From Chromera velia (Eukaryota > Sar > Chromeraceae): 33,649 nt of DNA. The notes beneath the pieces are model-generated. The model had not been told where the DNA came from and made no database searches. It was given only the letters and a program-made list of their open reading frames with translations. Every line of letters begins with the position of its first letter. The stretch's first letter is position 1. A program made the position numbers and the translations under genes. Positions 1 to 9,888 of the stretch are shown here, one piece after another. The stretch lies in assembly GCA_018398765.1 (NCBI GenBank), contig JAHBMJ010002686.1, forward strand, positions 1 through 33,649, given 5' to 3'.

Positions 1-22
1 ACACACACACACACACACACAC
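1..22. repeat. (AC)n microsatellite at window edge
   Basis: Uninterrupted AC dinucleotides start at the first base, so the tract probably continues outside the window. It is followed by a short GACA-type repeat. Confidence 0.95.
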
Positions 23-894
23 GATAGACAGACAGACGATGCCGGAGCTTCGCTCCGCTTTTTGTGCATGTTTCTCTGCCACCAAGACTTTCTATGGTCT
101 CCACGGTGCACTTGGTTGCCTCTTCGGTACCTTATCGTGTCATTTCACTTCCGTGCATGTGTGTCGATTCCCCTCTCTGTCTGAATTGAAGCCGGTCTGC
201 CTGTTGGGGTGAATCAAAAAGCTGTCCTCTTTATTTTTCTGCTCAAACCTTTTGATGCGGACCTTTTTCAGTTGCCTCGATTCTTTCTGTCCTTTTCTTC
301 CTTCCGGTCGTTTTGATCTCAGGCGGGCAGACGAAAAAGCTGCTGGTGTCCGCAACGGCGCGTTCGCTCCCTCTTCCTCCAGCCACACTACTCCAGGATC
401 GCCACAAAAAGGGGGGGTGGCGAAGCCGAAGATTGCAATCAGACTGGGGGGGACAAGCTTTCTGTGATTTTTTATCCCCAAGAAAGGGTGTTGAGAGTTA
501 CTCGTTTAGTTTGGTTACCGGCCGGCTGTCATTGGCCCGCCAGGCTGGCCCGGTTACCACTTTAGGGTTACGTACTGGTTATGTACTCAAATATGTACTG
601 ACTTACTAAGATGAGACTGATATTTTAATTAAAACTTTCGCGGTAACAATTTTTCTAGCGGTTATCTCATTCTATAACTTCTGTAATTAAGAGGATAAAT
701 ATGGATAAATCATAAAATTTCTGATAATGATTAATTATTCTAATTCATATCGAAAGACTCTTTAGCCGAAGTAATGGTTAAACTTATTAAATAAGTAAAG
801 GTTTCAATCAATTTATCGGTAAACTTATCGTAAACTATCGTAAGCTCTAGCGAGCTTTTCCCTTCATCTTTTATCATAAAGATTTTTCAAAATC
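23..894. other. No supportable gene; AT-rich towards the retroelement
   Basis: Short open frames exist on both strands between about 140 and 609, but none shows a recognisable domain or a convincing exon border. A small hairpin (CGGAG, loop, CTCCG) lies near 43-57. From about 560 to 899 the sequence turns strongly AT-rich, like the other spacers in this window. I see no gene here. Confidence 0.5.
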
Positions 895-899
895 TTTTT
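895..899. repeat. Target-site duplication, left copy (TTTTT)
   Basis: Five T residues directly before the TG of the left LTR match five T residues at 6919-6923 directly after the CA of the right LTR. Five bp is a usual length for gypsy integrases. The low complexity weakens the evidence, but both LTR ends fit it exactly. Confidence 0.7.
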
Positions 900-1205
900 T
901 GTGAGGGGCATTCCGCCTAATAAGAAGACTGAGTAATAAAGGGCTGGCAAGCGTCAGGCAGATGTGGGCCAGACGGGGGACCTGGGCCACATAGCGTGCA
1001 TAGGTGTATCACGAGGCCGCGCATCGTGAAGTCGGGCATGCTTTCATTAAGTGATTTTGGTGAAGTGCATGCTTGATGTGTCTGCTTGACGTCATGACTA
1101 AGAATGCTTGAGATTGACATTAACTGCTAGACCAAACCAACCGATGTCTGTCAGACTTTAACCACCTGTATCTGATAGTACTAGACTCCAGTAAAACAGC
1201 TTACA
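900..1205 (+). repeat. 5' LTR of the gypsy element
   Basis: Begins TGTGAGGGGCATTCC and ends CAGCTTACA. It matches 6612-6918 along its whole length. An AATAAA polyadenylation-type hexamer lies at 935-940 and is conserved in the other LTR. I see no clear TATA box. Confidence 0.95.
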
Positions 1206-1207
1206 TC

Positions 1208-1225
1208 TGGTAGTTCAGAGCCTCG
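1208..1225 (+). other. tRNA primer-binding site
   Basis: TGGTAGTTCAGAGCC begins two bases after the left LTR. TGG pairs with the CCA end of a tRNA, and the rest resembles the TGGTATCAGAGC site used by many plant retroelements (initiator Met tRNA), with two extra bases. Which tRNA primes it is not settled. Confidence 0.65.
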
Positions 1226-1306
1226 TTCCACCCTCAGTTAAGGGAGAACGCTCTTGTTGAATTCAGTGTACTCAGACTGGTTCAGTCTACTAACTGTCGA
1301 CTCCAT

Positions 1307-2581
1307 ATGTTGATAGAAGGTGTGACAGAGGATGTACCGGCTCCGGGGATTCTGCAGATCGTCGGGGCCATTGAAGGATTGTCTCAGCAGATCGACTCTA
1401 TGCAGGCGATGCAAAACCTGCATGGAAAAACTCTGCAATTACTTGTTTCTCAAGCTCCTCAGGAATCTGTCCAGGCAACGGTGACGTCACCTGCCATTGT
1501 GCCAGCCTAAAGTACAACTGCGTCCTCGTTGCACTACATGAAGCTGTGCGAGGCCCCTACTCTGTTCTTTGGAGTGAGGGCCAAGTTGACCAGGTGGTTG
1601 AAAGACGTAGAAGACTTCTACAAACTTAAGAAAGTGTTGGACCTGGATAAGGTACTGGTGGCAAAGAACAGAATGTCCCAGGACCTTAAGGAATGGTTTG
1701 ATCTCTATGAGGTCGAGAACGGACCATTCCAGAACTGGGAATCGTTAAAGGCTGCCCTCATCGAGCACTATTCAGACACACTGGCCAGACAGAAGGCCAG
1801 AAAGGACCTGAAGAAGTGCTAATGCACTGAAGCTGGGGTTAACGACTACAACAAGCGATTCAAGCCGCTTGTCACGAAACTGAAGGGCCGGTTGATCGAG
1901 GAAGACATCGTTGAAGACTACATCTCTGGTTTGCCAGTAGATGTCCACCTTGAAACAAACAAGGCGCATCCAGTCAACTTGGTCATTGCTTTGAAGACGG
2001 CAAGCGAGCTTGAGGTCTTTCTCTCTGGTGGAGAAGGACCGCGAGGCGCCGGAACACGAGACTTCCAAAGGCCGAGTGCCTTCGAGAGTGGTGGGGAGAG
2101 TGCTCAACGCAACTTTTCACTGGGACAAGAGGAAAGGCCCGTCCCCATGGACCTGTATGGGGTCCGTCAACTCCTACCACCACTCATACCGGCAGAGAGG
2201 TCTTTCTGCATTGCAGAGGGAAGGTGTTTCAAATGCCGCCTCACAGGGCATACTGCTAGGCAGTATCCAGGTCCCTTCTCTGGACTCAGCGGAAACTTCT
2301 CTAGAATGCGGAGACTCACTGGTGGAGGGATCCCTCGGGACTCACAGGATTACAAGAGATTCCGTGGAGACTTCAGGCAGGGGGGATAAGGGCAGAGCAG
2401 AGGCGGATACCAGGGAGATCGCAGAGGGTTTGGAGCTCCATTCCCGACCGCCTAAGCATGGCCACCTCTGGGCTAGTCACAGTGGAGAGGGGGATGCAGA
2501 GACGGTGGTCTTAGAGGGAGAGGAAGAGGTGGAAGGAAGCCGGCAGGTAGGGGAGTTCGAACGATCTACGGAGGTTTCGAG
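1307..2581 (+). pseudogene. gag pseudogene (capsid and zinc knuckle)
   Basis: Three open blocks in one frame (about 1307-1510, 1529-1822, 1892-2389) encode a gag protein. The second block has the typical capsid pattern: PTLFFG, a tryptophan-leucine pair (TRWLKDVEDFY), then W-containing helices up to an EHY motif. Near 2225-2266 is a zinc knuckle of form CFKC..GH....Y, in which the last cysteine is a tyrosine, so metal binding is probably lost. Beyond it, the same frame reads an RG-rich stretch (RGGYQGDRRG, GRGRGRGG). TAA stops lie at 1508, 1820, 2387 and 2453 and a TAG at 2474. All are explicable as single transitions from glutamine codons, though the ancestral codons are not known. Confidence 0.85.
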
Positions 2582-3631
2582 ATGGATGAGGTGATAGGAG
2601 TAGAAGGACTTAAAACTTGTAGTCAGTGCCCCGAGATGGGAGGAAGCCCTGAAAATGAAGATGTGCCAATGGAAATGAAGGAGAAGGAAAATGAAACAGG
2701 GGTCCGTCCGGGGTTGTTTGTGTTTTCAGGTCGAGTGGCTGGTGTACCTGTCAGAGTTTTGGTTGATTCGGATGCAGATGATATTTATCTTGACCGTCGT
2801 TTTGCTCATGCCTACCATCTCCATGTGTGCAGATTGAGATGACCCGTCAACTTGTACGGTACCCTCAAGTCCTCGAAGACTCGGTCGGTCTGTGAGTGTG
2901 TACCTACAGTGCCGATCAACATTCAGGGGTATCAAGAGACAGTGGGTGTAATGTTGGCCGACCTGGATGAGTATGATTTAATCTTGGGGACAAAGTGGGG
3001 TCATGCCTATGAACCTGAACTGCAGTGGTCGTCTCAAAGTCTACATTTTTGGTTCAGAGGGAAATTGATTTATTGGGTTCCAGATATGGAGTTAGAGGAA
3101 GAGGACGAGGAACAAACATTCAGTACTCCTCCTCTTCTCTCTTCTGTGCAGGCAAAGCAGGCGATCCGGAAAGGAGCTGTCTGCCATCTAGTCAGACTAC
3201 AGATAGAAATCCTTTTCGGTGAGTCCACTGGGGTTGCCTGCAGGGTTCAGGGATTACATGAAGTCAGTGAAGAGGGGGGAAGAAAGAATGCTGGGGAGAA
3301 TGGAAAGGGACTTAAGGGTAGTGAGGTAATGAATGATGATTTTCTCTCTTCTCTTCCTTCTGATCATCCTGTTCTCTCTTCGCTTGAATTGACTGAGGTT
3401 CGTGAGTACCTGAAGAAATCGACCGTGCCGATTGACGTGAAGAGAATTGTGGCAAACAATGCATCTCTCTTTCCTGATTCCTTGACAGGGTTGCCGCCGT
3501 CCCGGGGGGAAGGACTTGACTTCAAGATAGATCTTGAACCAGGATACCCGCCTCCAGCTCGCCCACCCTATCGTCTCTCTTTGGGTGAGCTGGATGAATT
3601 GAGGAAGCAAGTTGATACATATTTGAAGTAA
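2582..3631 (+). pseudogene. pol pseudogene: aspartic protease and linker to RT
   Basis: The frame continues from gag. A retropepsin-like block reads VRVLVDSDADDIYLDRRFA. The catalytic triad is normally DSG or DTG, and here it reads DSD (2765-2773), a change that should inactivate it. A TGA stop at 2840 falls just after the block. From 2852 the frame covers the rest of the protease region (INIQGY, DLILGTKWG) and an acidic linker. It then reaches the run-in to RT (PPYRLSLGELDELRKQVDTYLK), ending at a TAA at 3629 directly before the conserved GFIRPS motif. Confidence 0.85.
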
Positions 3632-4702
3632 GGATTCATTCGACCGTCTTGTTTTCCTTTTGCAGCACCAGTTTTGTTTGTGGCAAAGAAGGATGGGACA
3701 ATGAGGATGTGTTATGACTATACGGGATTGAATAGAACCACAGTGAAAGACAAGCATCCATTGCCTCATCCTCAAGATTTGATCGATAGGCTGTATGGGG
3801 CAAAATTTTTTATAGCTTTTAATCTTTGGCAGTACTACCATCAGATGAGAATGAGAGAGAAAGACGTGCCCAAAACAGCCTTCATGATGAGGTATAGGAA
3901 TTATGAATGGCTGGTGGTCTCTTTTGGATTAACGAATGCCCCTCTGGTAGCCATACAATTGATTCAGTATGTGTTGAGGGAGTGCCTTGATCGGTATGTA
4001 TTTTTGGATGATATTCTAATTTATTCAAAGACGAGAGAGGAATATGAACGGCATGTCTCTTGTGTTCTTTTTCTCCTCAAACAGGCAAATCTGTTTACAA
4101 AGCTGTCGAAGTATCATTTTTTTCAAAGAGAGGTGACATTCTTGGGACTGAGGATCTCAGAGAAAGGAGTGAGGCCAGAGACAAAGAAAACAGAAGAGAT
4201 AGAAAACTAGCCAGTGCCCAAGAATGTGAGTGAGTTGCATTCTTTTCTTGGTTTGGCTTCTTGGGTGAGACGTTTTATGTTTGAATTCAACAAGAAGGCT
4301 GCGCCTCTTTATCGCTTGCTGAAAAAGACGGTGAAGTTTGAGTGGAAAGAAGAGCAGCAGGCGAGTTTTGAGGCAGTTAAAGAAGCAGTCAAGCAGGTGA
4401 CTGAATTGTACATTCCTAATCCTACTCGTCTATTCGAAATTTTTGCTGATACATGTGAAAAGACTGCAACTGTTGCTGCTGTGCTCATGCAGAAGGATCC
4501 ACATGTCGGGATCCTTCGGCCGTGTGCATTTGCTTCGAGAACAATGAGCCCAGCAGAGAAGAACTACCACATCAGTGATAAGGAGTTCCTCACTTGTGTG
4601 TTCGCAGTCAAGATCTGGTGTCCGTACGTTTCGTGCACGACCCAGGTATAGAGTGATCATGAAAGTTTAAAGACAGTCACGTCGACCGCCGATCGAATAC
4701 AA
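3632..4702 (+). pseudogene. pol pseudogene: reverse transcriptase and RNase H
   Basis: The reverse transcriptase core is clear: GFIRPS, FVAKKDGTMRMCYDY, LNRTTVKDKHPLP, VSFGLTNAP and the catalytic FLDDILIYS (aspartates near 4011-4016). The first catalytic aspartate, expected in an LDL..GYHQ motif, is an asparagine (AFNLWQYYHQ, codon at 3821), so polymerase activity is lost even without the stops. A TAG at 4208 sits where the family usually has tryptophan (EN-W-P). RNase H follows (LHSFLGLASWVRRF, then PCAFASRTMSPAEKNY and DKEFL) and is cut by a TAG at 4649. The SDHESLK motif comes just after that stop. Confidence 0.9.
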
Positions 4703-6240
4703 ATGTCTCCTCGCATGCGTCGTTGGGTTTTGTTGTTAGACCAGATAGGTATTACGCCTCGACACGTGCCTGGAAGCAAGAATCGGATGGCAGATGCATT
4801 AAACAGAAAGCCTGTGAGAACTGAGCAAAAGCAGAAAGCGGAAGAAAAGACTGAAAAGAGAAAGGAAAAAGAAAAGGAAGCAAAAGGACTGTTGGCAGGC
4901 ATTGAGATGAGAGTGGATGTGAATGAAGAGTTCTTGAAGGAAGTGAAAGGAGGATACAAAAAAGAAAGATTCTTTCAGGAGCTTATCGAAGTATTGAAAC
5001 ATCCAGAGGTGCCTGTGCCTCGACACTTGAGAATAAGAATTCAACCATTCACTCTCGTTGATGGCTTTCTTTATTTCAAAGACAGATTCAATTTGGCGAT
5101 TCCGACTGATATTCTGCAGAGGCAGATGATCTCCGAGCATCATGACACGGTGATCGGAGGACATCTGGGGCCAGAAAAGACATTTTTCAAGCTAAAGAGT
5201 AAGTTCTACTGGCCCAACATGTATTCATCAGTCAAGAAGTATATAGCTCAGTGTGATGCCTGTCAGAGAGCAAAACATGTCAGAAAAGACCTGGTCTGCT
5301 CAATCTTTTGCCTATCCCTGAGTGTCCGTATGATTTTCTTTCTCTCGACTTCCTGTTTGGTCTGCCGAGAACGTTGTACTGGGGAAGAATTGTAGATGGA
5401 ATTCTCTCTGTTGTTGATTGTTTGTCAAAGGATGTATTTTTTATCCCGGTGTGGGAAGTCTTAGAGGTTACGGGAGAAGAGACAGCATCGATTGTATTCG
5501 AGAGAGTGGTGTGCTCGGTTAGTATGTTTTGTTCTCTTCTCTCTGATCGCGATCCTCGCTTCATCTCTGCATTTTAGTAAGAATTGCAAAGACTCTGGAA
5601 ATCAAAAATTAAGATGAGCTCTTCCAGACACCCGCAGACAGACGGACAGACAGAGAGAGACAACAGAACGATCAGGGAGATGTTGAGGTGTTTCGTGATG
5701 GACCATCAGGAAGACTGGGCCGAGGCTTTGCCGGCATGTCAGTTTGTATATAGAGACAGTGTGCATTCAGTGACAGGTCTCTCACTATTTAGATTTGTGC
5801 ATGGCTTTGATCCAATCCAACTGCCTGCAATGCCTATTTGGGGAAGTTCGCTATCTTCAGCAGCAGCTGACTTTGCTGCATAACACAGGGCAGAGATGGC
5901 AGAAGCGAAGGAGTGCCTGGAGCAAGCAAGGGAGACGGCAGCTCGCTACTATGATCGTCATCATAGGGAACTGGAATTGGGTCCAGGAGATTGGGTGTTG
6001 GTGCATAGAGAATTTTTTGAACAAGAAAGAAGGCCAAAAGGAGTAAAGAGGAAGCTTAAGCCTGTGTGGTTTAGTCCTTTTGAGGTAAAGAGGGCAATCA
6101 CATGGGGAGCGTATGAGTTGATCTTTTTGGCAGGAGTTCGCATTCATTTTGTGGTGAATGTGAACTATCTGAAGAAGTATGTGAGAGAGCCGGGTGACCC
6201 TCCACCTGCAGTTAGACTTCCAACGTTCGAGGGCCCTTAG
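4703..6240 (+). pseudogene. pol pseudogene: integrase
   Basis: The HHCC zinc-binding domain is intact (HHD....GGHLG...T, then CDACQRAKH, near 5140-5280). A one-base loss or equivalent indel near 5290-5300 moves the reading into the next frame. There the catalytic core has all three acidic residues in context: FLSLDF, SDRDPRF and HPQTDGQTER. Stops interrupt it at 5575 (TAG, where tryptophan is usual), 5578 and 5881 (TAA). The C-terminal part (GPGDWVLVHREF, KLKPVWFSPFEVKRAI, IHFVVNVNYLKKY) is the GPY/F-type module of gypsy integrases. No chromodomain is visible before the final TAG at 6238. Confidence 0.9.
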
Positions 6241-6611
6241 TACGAGGTAGATAGAATTTTGGACAGCAAGAGAATTTCAGGGAAGTAGCATTAGTTAGTC
6301 AAATAAAAAGGGTTTGGAGTGAAGGATGCTTCGTGGAAGCCAGTAAAGAATCTTGAGAGAGCAAAAGAAAGGATCGCTGATTTCAAAAGGAAAGAAAAAT
6401 AACAGACGGGCAGTGTGAGGGAAGAAAGACATAGGGTGAAAGACAATGTATGATAATGACTCAATCGCTTGAGGGCATGCTAGATAGGCGCTTGATGAGA
6501 AGATAGATAGGCATGAGAATTGATTGTCCGATCGCTCGATAGATACATGATTAATATATCACTGACAGTCTTCAGAGCCAAGCGTGGACGTTGGCTTGAA
6601 AGGCGGACAAG
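6241..6611 (+). other. Retroelement 3' untranslated part with weak polypurine tract
   Basis: No coding signal is seen here. The last bases before the right LTR (about 6598-6611, GAAAGGCGGACAAG) are purine-rich with three cytosines and stand where a polypurine tract is expected; it is a poor match. Confidence 0.45.
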
Positions 6612-6918
6612 TGTGAGGGGCATTCCGCCTAATAAAAAGACTGAGTAATAAAGGGTTGGCAAGCGTCAGGCAGATGTGGGCCGGACGGGGGACCCGGGCC
6701 ACATAGCGTGCATGGGTGTATCACGAGGCTGCGCATCGTAAAGTCGGGTATGCTTTCATTAAGTGATTTCAGTGAAACGTATGCTTGATGTGTCTGCTTG
6801 ACATCATCACTAAGAATGTTTAAGATTGACATTAACTGCTAGACCAAACCAACCGATGTCTGTCAGACTTTAACCACCTGTATCTGATAGTACTAAGACT
6901 CCAGTAAAACAGCTTACA
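6612..6918 (+). repeat. 3' LTR of the gypsy element
   Basis: Matches 900-1205 with 17 substitutions, of which 16 are transitions and one is a transversion, plus one single-base indel. It begins TGTGAGGGG and ends CAGCTTACA. The AATAAA hexamer is at 6647-6652. The right copy of the TTTTT duplication follows at 6919-6923. Confidence 0.95.
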
Positions 6919-6923
6919 TTTTT

Positions 6924-7596
6924 CATCTTTAATTCCCATCAGACTGCTCTCTTTTTGTTACTGTTTGCAAAAACTGGCTCTTAGTAACCTTTACTAAGGC
7001 CTCTTACTGGCCGTCACTTGTTAGTGGTTATCAACTGGTGTCGGTAGGCTGATTGGTGGGCCCCTCTAAGGGCCCTCTTCTATATTTTTTTACGGCTTTC
7101 CTTCAAATCAAATCACATTAGAAAAAAAAAAATGTCTTCAAACTTACTGTTTAACTCAGTTAAACGCAATTTGATAGTTCAACTTTAACTACTCAGCTGG
7201 CGAACTCTTTGAGGATGAATTAGTCTGTCCTGGTAACTTGGTTGGGAAGAGCTTGAAAGCTTGTGGAAAGAAATGAGCCGGCTTAATTCAGTGGCTTGGG
7301 AGCTCAAATGAGGTAAAATGAGTGGCACTTAATTACCGAAACTCAGGAGGCCGACGCCGACTCGCACGGAGCTGGACCGCGTCGCGAACGGCGACCCGAA
7401 TTCACCCCACACGGAGTGCGGGTACCCGCACTCCTGCAGATCAACTCATGCAGTCTTTTCCTATAGCTCTTCTTCTACGTTCACTGCATAAAGATCACCG
7501 AAAGAGTCTGTCAGTTGAGGGATTCGCAGCAGTTTCGCTTCACCTTTGCCTTCAAGAACGAATCGGTGGCATCTGAAGAAAGAAGGTTTAGGAAAG
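6924..7596. other. Upstream region of the superoxide dismutase gene
   Basis: No gene is supported. The left part is AT-rich, with a small GGGCCC...GGGCCC inverted repeat near 7059-7076. From about 7348 the GC content rises sharply. A 22-bp perfect palindrome (separate entry) lies about 160 bp before the start codon and probably belongs to the promoter. Confidence 0.5.
7413..7434. promoter_or_regulatory. 22-bp perfect palindrome upstream of the SOD gene
   Basis: The half-site GGAGTGCGGGT is followed directly by its reverse complement, centred on GTAC. A perfect dyad of this length fits a site for a dimeric transcription factor or a cruciform. It lies 163 bp upstream of the dismutase start. 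Function is inferred from position only. Confidence 0.45.
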
Positions 7597-8286
7597 ATGT
7601 TCGGTTTGCGCTCGGTTGCTGGATTTCTCTTTGCGGGGAGTCTTTCTGTCTTGGCACAGGAGTTTGAGCCGTCTCTCTCCCACACAGCCACTTTTGCAGA
7701 GCAGGGTGTCAATGGCACCTTCAATCTGACCATCTCTGAGGGATCGATGTCCTACTCCTTCCGTCTATTGGTTGATCAGGCCGCCTTCTCATCTTGTGAC
7801 TTGAAGGAGGAAGGGTTGACGTATCACATTCACTCTGTGTGGCTTCATGAGGACAAGCTCAGTGGGACCTTCGAGGAGTGTGGGGCTCCCAAGACTGCAG
7901 GCCACTGGGACCCGACCTTTGCCTGCGGATCCTCAAGCTCTCAGCTCAAGATGGCAGACGGCTCTGTGAACCCTGAGTGCATCTCGTACAACAAGGAGAC
8001 GGCAAACACTCCCGCTAGCGTCGCTGCTGAATACACATGTGGCTTCGGCGGTGTCTGTGAGGTCGGAGACTTGTCTGGCAAGCAGGGGATTCTGTATGCC
8101 AACGGTGATGAAGGTGTCTTCGAGGGATCGTACACAGACGCGCTCCCTGAGGGTGTGAGCGTGCAGACGGCCTCCGAGGAGTTCCTTGCAGACCTGCAGG
8201 TGCCTGACCAACCCGCGTGGGCCTCGATGGTGTTCCATTGTGCCCCCACAAATGCGCGCCTCTTCTGCGCTTTCTTTTCCCACTAA
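7597..8286 (+). CDS. Secreted copper-only superoxide dismutase-like protein
   Basis: An intronless 229-residue protein. I chose the ATG at 7597 over 7546 because it opens directly into a signal peptide (MFGLRSVAGFLFAGSLSVLA, cleavage likely near residue 20-21). The mature part has the Cu/Zn-SOD fold pattern in its copper-only form: copper ligands H77 and H79 (YHIHS), H103 (AGHWDP) and H214 (MVFHC), and the active-site arginine R221 (NARLFC). C95 and C224 fit the conserved disulfide. The zinc-site histidines are absent. Instead CEVGDLSG (E155, D158) matches the glutamate/aspartate pair of fungal extracellular Cu-only SODs such as Candida SOD5. Expected role: dismutation of superoxide outside the cell or in the secretory pathway. 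No GPI signal or C-terminal membrane segment is seen. NGT and NLT glycosylation sites are present. Whether activity is kept cannot be judged from sequence. Confidence 0.85.
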   Translation: MFGLRSVAGFLFAGSLSVLAQEFEPSLSHTATFAEQGVNGTFNLTISEGSMSYSFRLLVDQAAFSSCDLKEEGLTYHIHSVWLHEDKLSGTFEECGAPKTAGHWDPTFACGSSSSQLKMADGSVNPECISYNKETANTPASVAAEYTCGFGGVCEVGDLSGKQGILYANGDEGVFEGSYTDALPEGVSVQTASEEFLADLQVPDQPAWASMVFHCAPTNARLFCAFFSH

Positions 8287-8619
8287 TCGATAGAGAGGCA
8301 AAAGGAAAGGGGGAAAGAACAGGATGAAGGGTGAAAAGGAATGGAAAGAAAGCCGCAGAGTTGGGGTTTGATAGGTTACGGACTGACAGAAGTTGTCAAA
8401 GACAGTCGAATTCTGCGTAAATGCATCAAAAAGCGGCAGTAAGAAAGTGCAACGGAGTTGCGCCTCTGAATGTAGTGATTGAAGTTCGACAAGAAGGCCC
8501 TGGCACAAGCGATGGCAGATGAGTCCGCTGTCTGGTATCGTGAGACAAGCTAGGGCTGTTTCTTGATACGTTCATCTGGCGTCCACTGCAGCTCCTCCTA
8601 CTTTAATAAAACCCCACCC

Positions 8620-8621
<2 letters not shown>
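8287..8621. other. 3' flank of the SOD gene, no gene seen
   Basis: Purine-rich non-coding sequence follows the TAA. An AATAAA hexamer occurs near 8605-8610 (CTTTAATAAAACCCC) and could serve as the polyadenylation signal, though it is over 300 bp from the stop. Confidence 0.35.
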
Positions 8622-8665
<44 letters not shown>

Positions 8666-8713
8666 GTCACACTGAATATGTGTGCTTGCCTCTGTGTGTG
8701 TGTGTGTGTGTGT
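8622..8713. repeat. (GA)n and (GT)n microsatellites
   Basis: About 40 bp of AG repeat (8622-8661), then 30 bp of unique sequence, then about 20 bp of GT repeat (8693-8713). Reading frames through them are artefacts. Confidence 0.9.
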
Positions 8714-9888
8714 CTTTCTCGCTCTTGTTGGGGGGGATGGGCACTCATGTGCACAAAGTGAATGCATGCAAGGATCAATGCGTGTATCTTTGTTGTGCTC
8801 GTTTTTTTGTTCTGTGCTTTACGCCGCGCGTTCAAGTCTTTTTGCTTGTCTTTCTGTTCAATGTACGTGGACGACTTCGTGATAGCAGCTCAGAGACTAT
8901 GACTTGGCAGACTGCACGCCAGTGAAAGAATGAGTGCCAATGCTTCATTGAAATCCCTGCATTGCAAGTGAAGACCATCTCTCGATTACCGTCCTTCATG
9001 ACTTCTAGTGTGCCAGTGCGTTGACATGTGAGATGCAAAAGTCAGAATATTTCAAGTAACGAATCAAGCTAGGAATCAAGTTAAGCTGTAAGGCTTAAAC
9101 CGGCCGTTCAGTAGGCTTAGAGTAGCTCAGTGACTGTACTGACAGTCAGAAATAATTTAAAAAAAATGATATGACTGTTATAACATAAACTAGGACAGGT
9201 TTTCCCACTCAAAAACGAAAAAAGGACATTAATTCAAGTTGTGACCAAATCACAGAGTCACAGACAAATTGGTGATCACCGATCATCACCATAATTTAAC
9301 AGGCGTATGATGCACATAGAATAATCCTCATTTTTGAATTAATTGAAAAAATTATGCATAAGTTTCAGCCGTACCCTACAAAACTAGGTTAAATTCCCCG
9401 GGAATTTAGTGGAATTTAATGGAATTTACTCTTGGAATTTAGTGGAATTTGATGAGTTTTAGTGGAATTTACCATAGAATCTACTCGATCATCTAAATTC
9501 TACTAAATTCCATAAACTTTGGAGGCTTATTTCTTGTGATCTAGAAAGAGTTAGGAGCTCAAATTACTAGTCAAATTAGCAGTGCTTATACACTTTATAG
9601 CACTGAGTCTAGCACTGAGTAGAAAAGAGCCTGATGGGGTCTTCTTCGTATTACTTGGTATAGCGGTGCATGCCATAGAGTCATAGACGGGATGTCAAGG
9701 CATGCCGCGAATGGTTGCGATGGTTTCATTCTCTTTACAATTAGTTTTAACTTAGGTTTCGATGCAAAGGACAAGAAGACAAGCAGTGCCGATGGCAGCA
9801 GTTTGTAAGCGAACCGTAGTTGCCTCACGCAATCAATGACTTTCGTCAGAGGCGACTGCAGGGCCAGATCATCTAAACAAATGTATTT
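8714..9888. other. AT-rich spacer without a gene
   Basis: From about 9040 the region is AT-rich and has no domain-bearing open frame. It contains the GGAATTTA array listed separately. A 13-nt motif CGGCCGTTCAGTA at 9101-9113 recurs with one change at 28187-28199. Confidence 0.55.
9388..9512. repeat. Degenerate GGAATTTA direct/inverted repeat array
   Basis: It opens with a small dyad (TAAATTCC, three bases, GGAATTTA). About six direct copies of GGAATTTA-like units follow at irregular 10-15 bp spacing, and it closes with two inverted copies (TAAATTCTAC, TAAATTCCA). The two halves could fold back on each other. It may be the remnant of a small inverted-repeat element, but no target duplication is evident. 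Confidence 0.55.

Larger units (their letters stand above)
900..6918 (+). mobile_element. Degenerate full-length Ty3/gypsy LTR retrotransposon
   Basis: This 6.0-kb element has two LTRs of 306 and 307 bp that begin TG and end CA, flanked by a 5-bp TTTTT duplication. A primer-binding site lies two bases after the left LTR. Gag, aspartic protease, reverse transcriptase, RNase H and integrase follow in that order, with integrase after RT/RNase H as in the gypsy (Metaviridae) lineage. Gag to RNase H lie in a single reading frame (codons starting at positions equal to 2 modulo 3) interrupted by stops. The frame shifts once near 5290-5300, inside integrase. The LTRs differ at 17 substitutions and one indel (about 94% identity), so the copy is not recent. 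It cannot make a full polyprotein. Confidence 0.95.

Noticed and set aside
140-609. Short open frames on both strands near the left edge
   Set aside because: No domain, no clear exon borders, and no composition that favours one frame.
900-6918. Stop-codon reassignment as the reason for many in-frame stops in the retroelement
   Set aside because: All three stop codons occur, at positions that suggest different lost residues (Gln, Trp, Arg), and there is also a frameshift and changed catalytic residues. Host genes here end in TAA (SOD), TGA (RRF) and TAG (ISWI) and have no internal stops.
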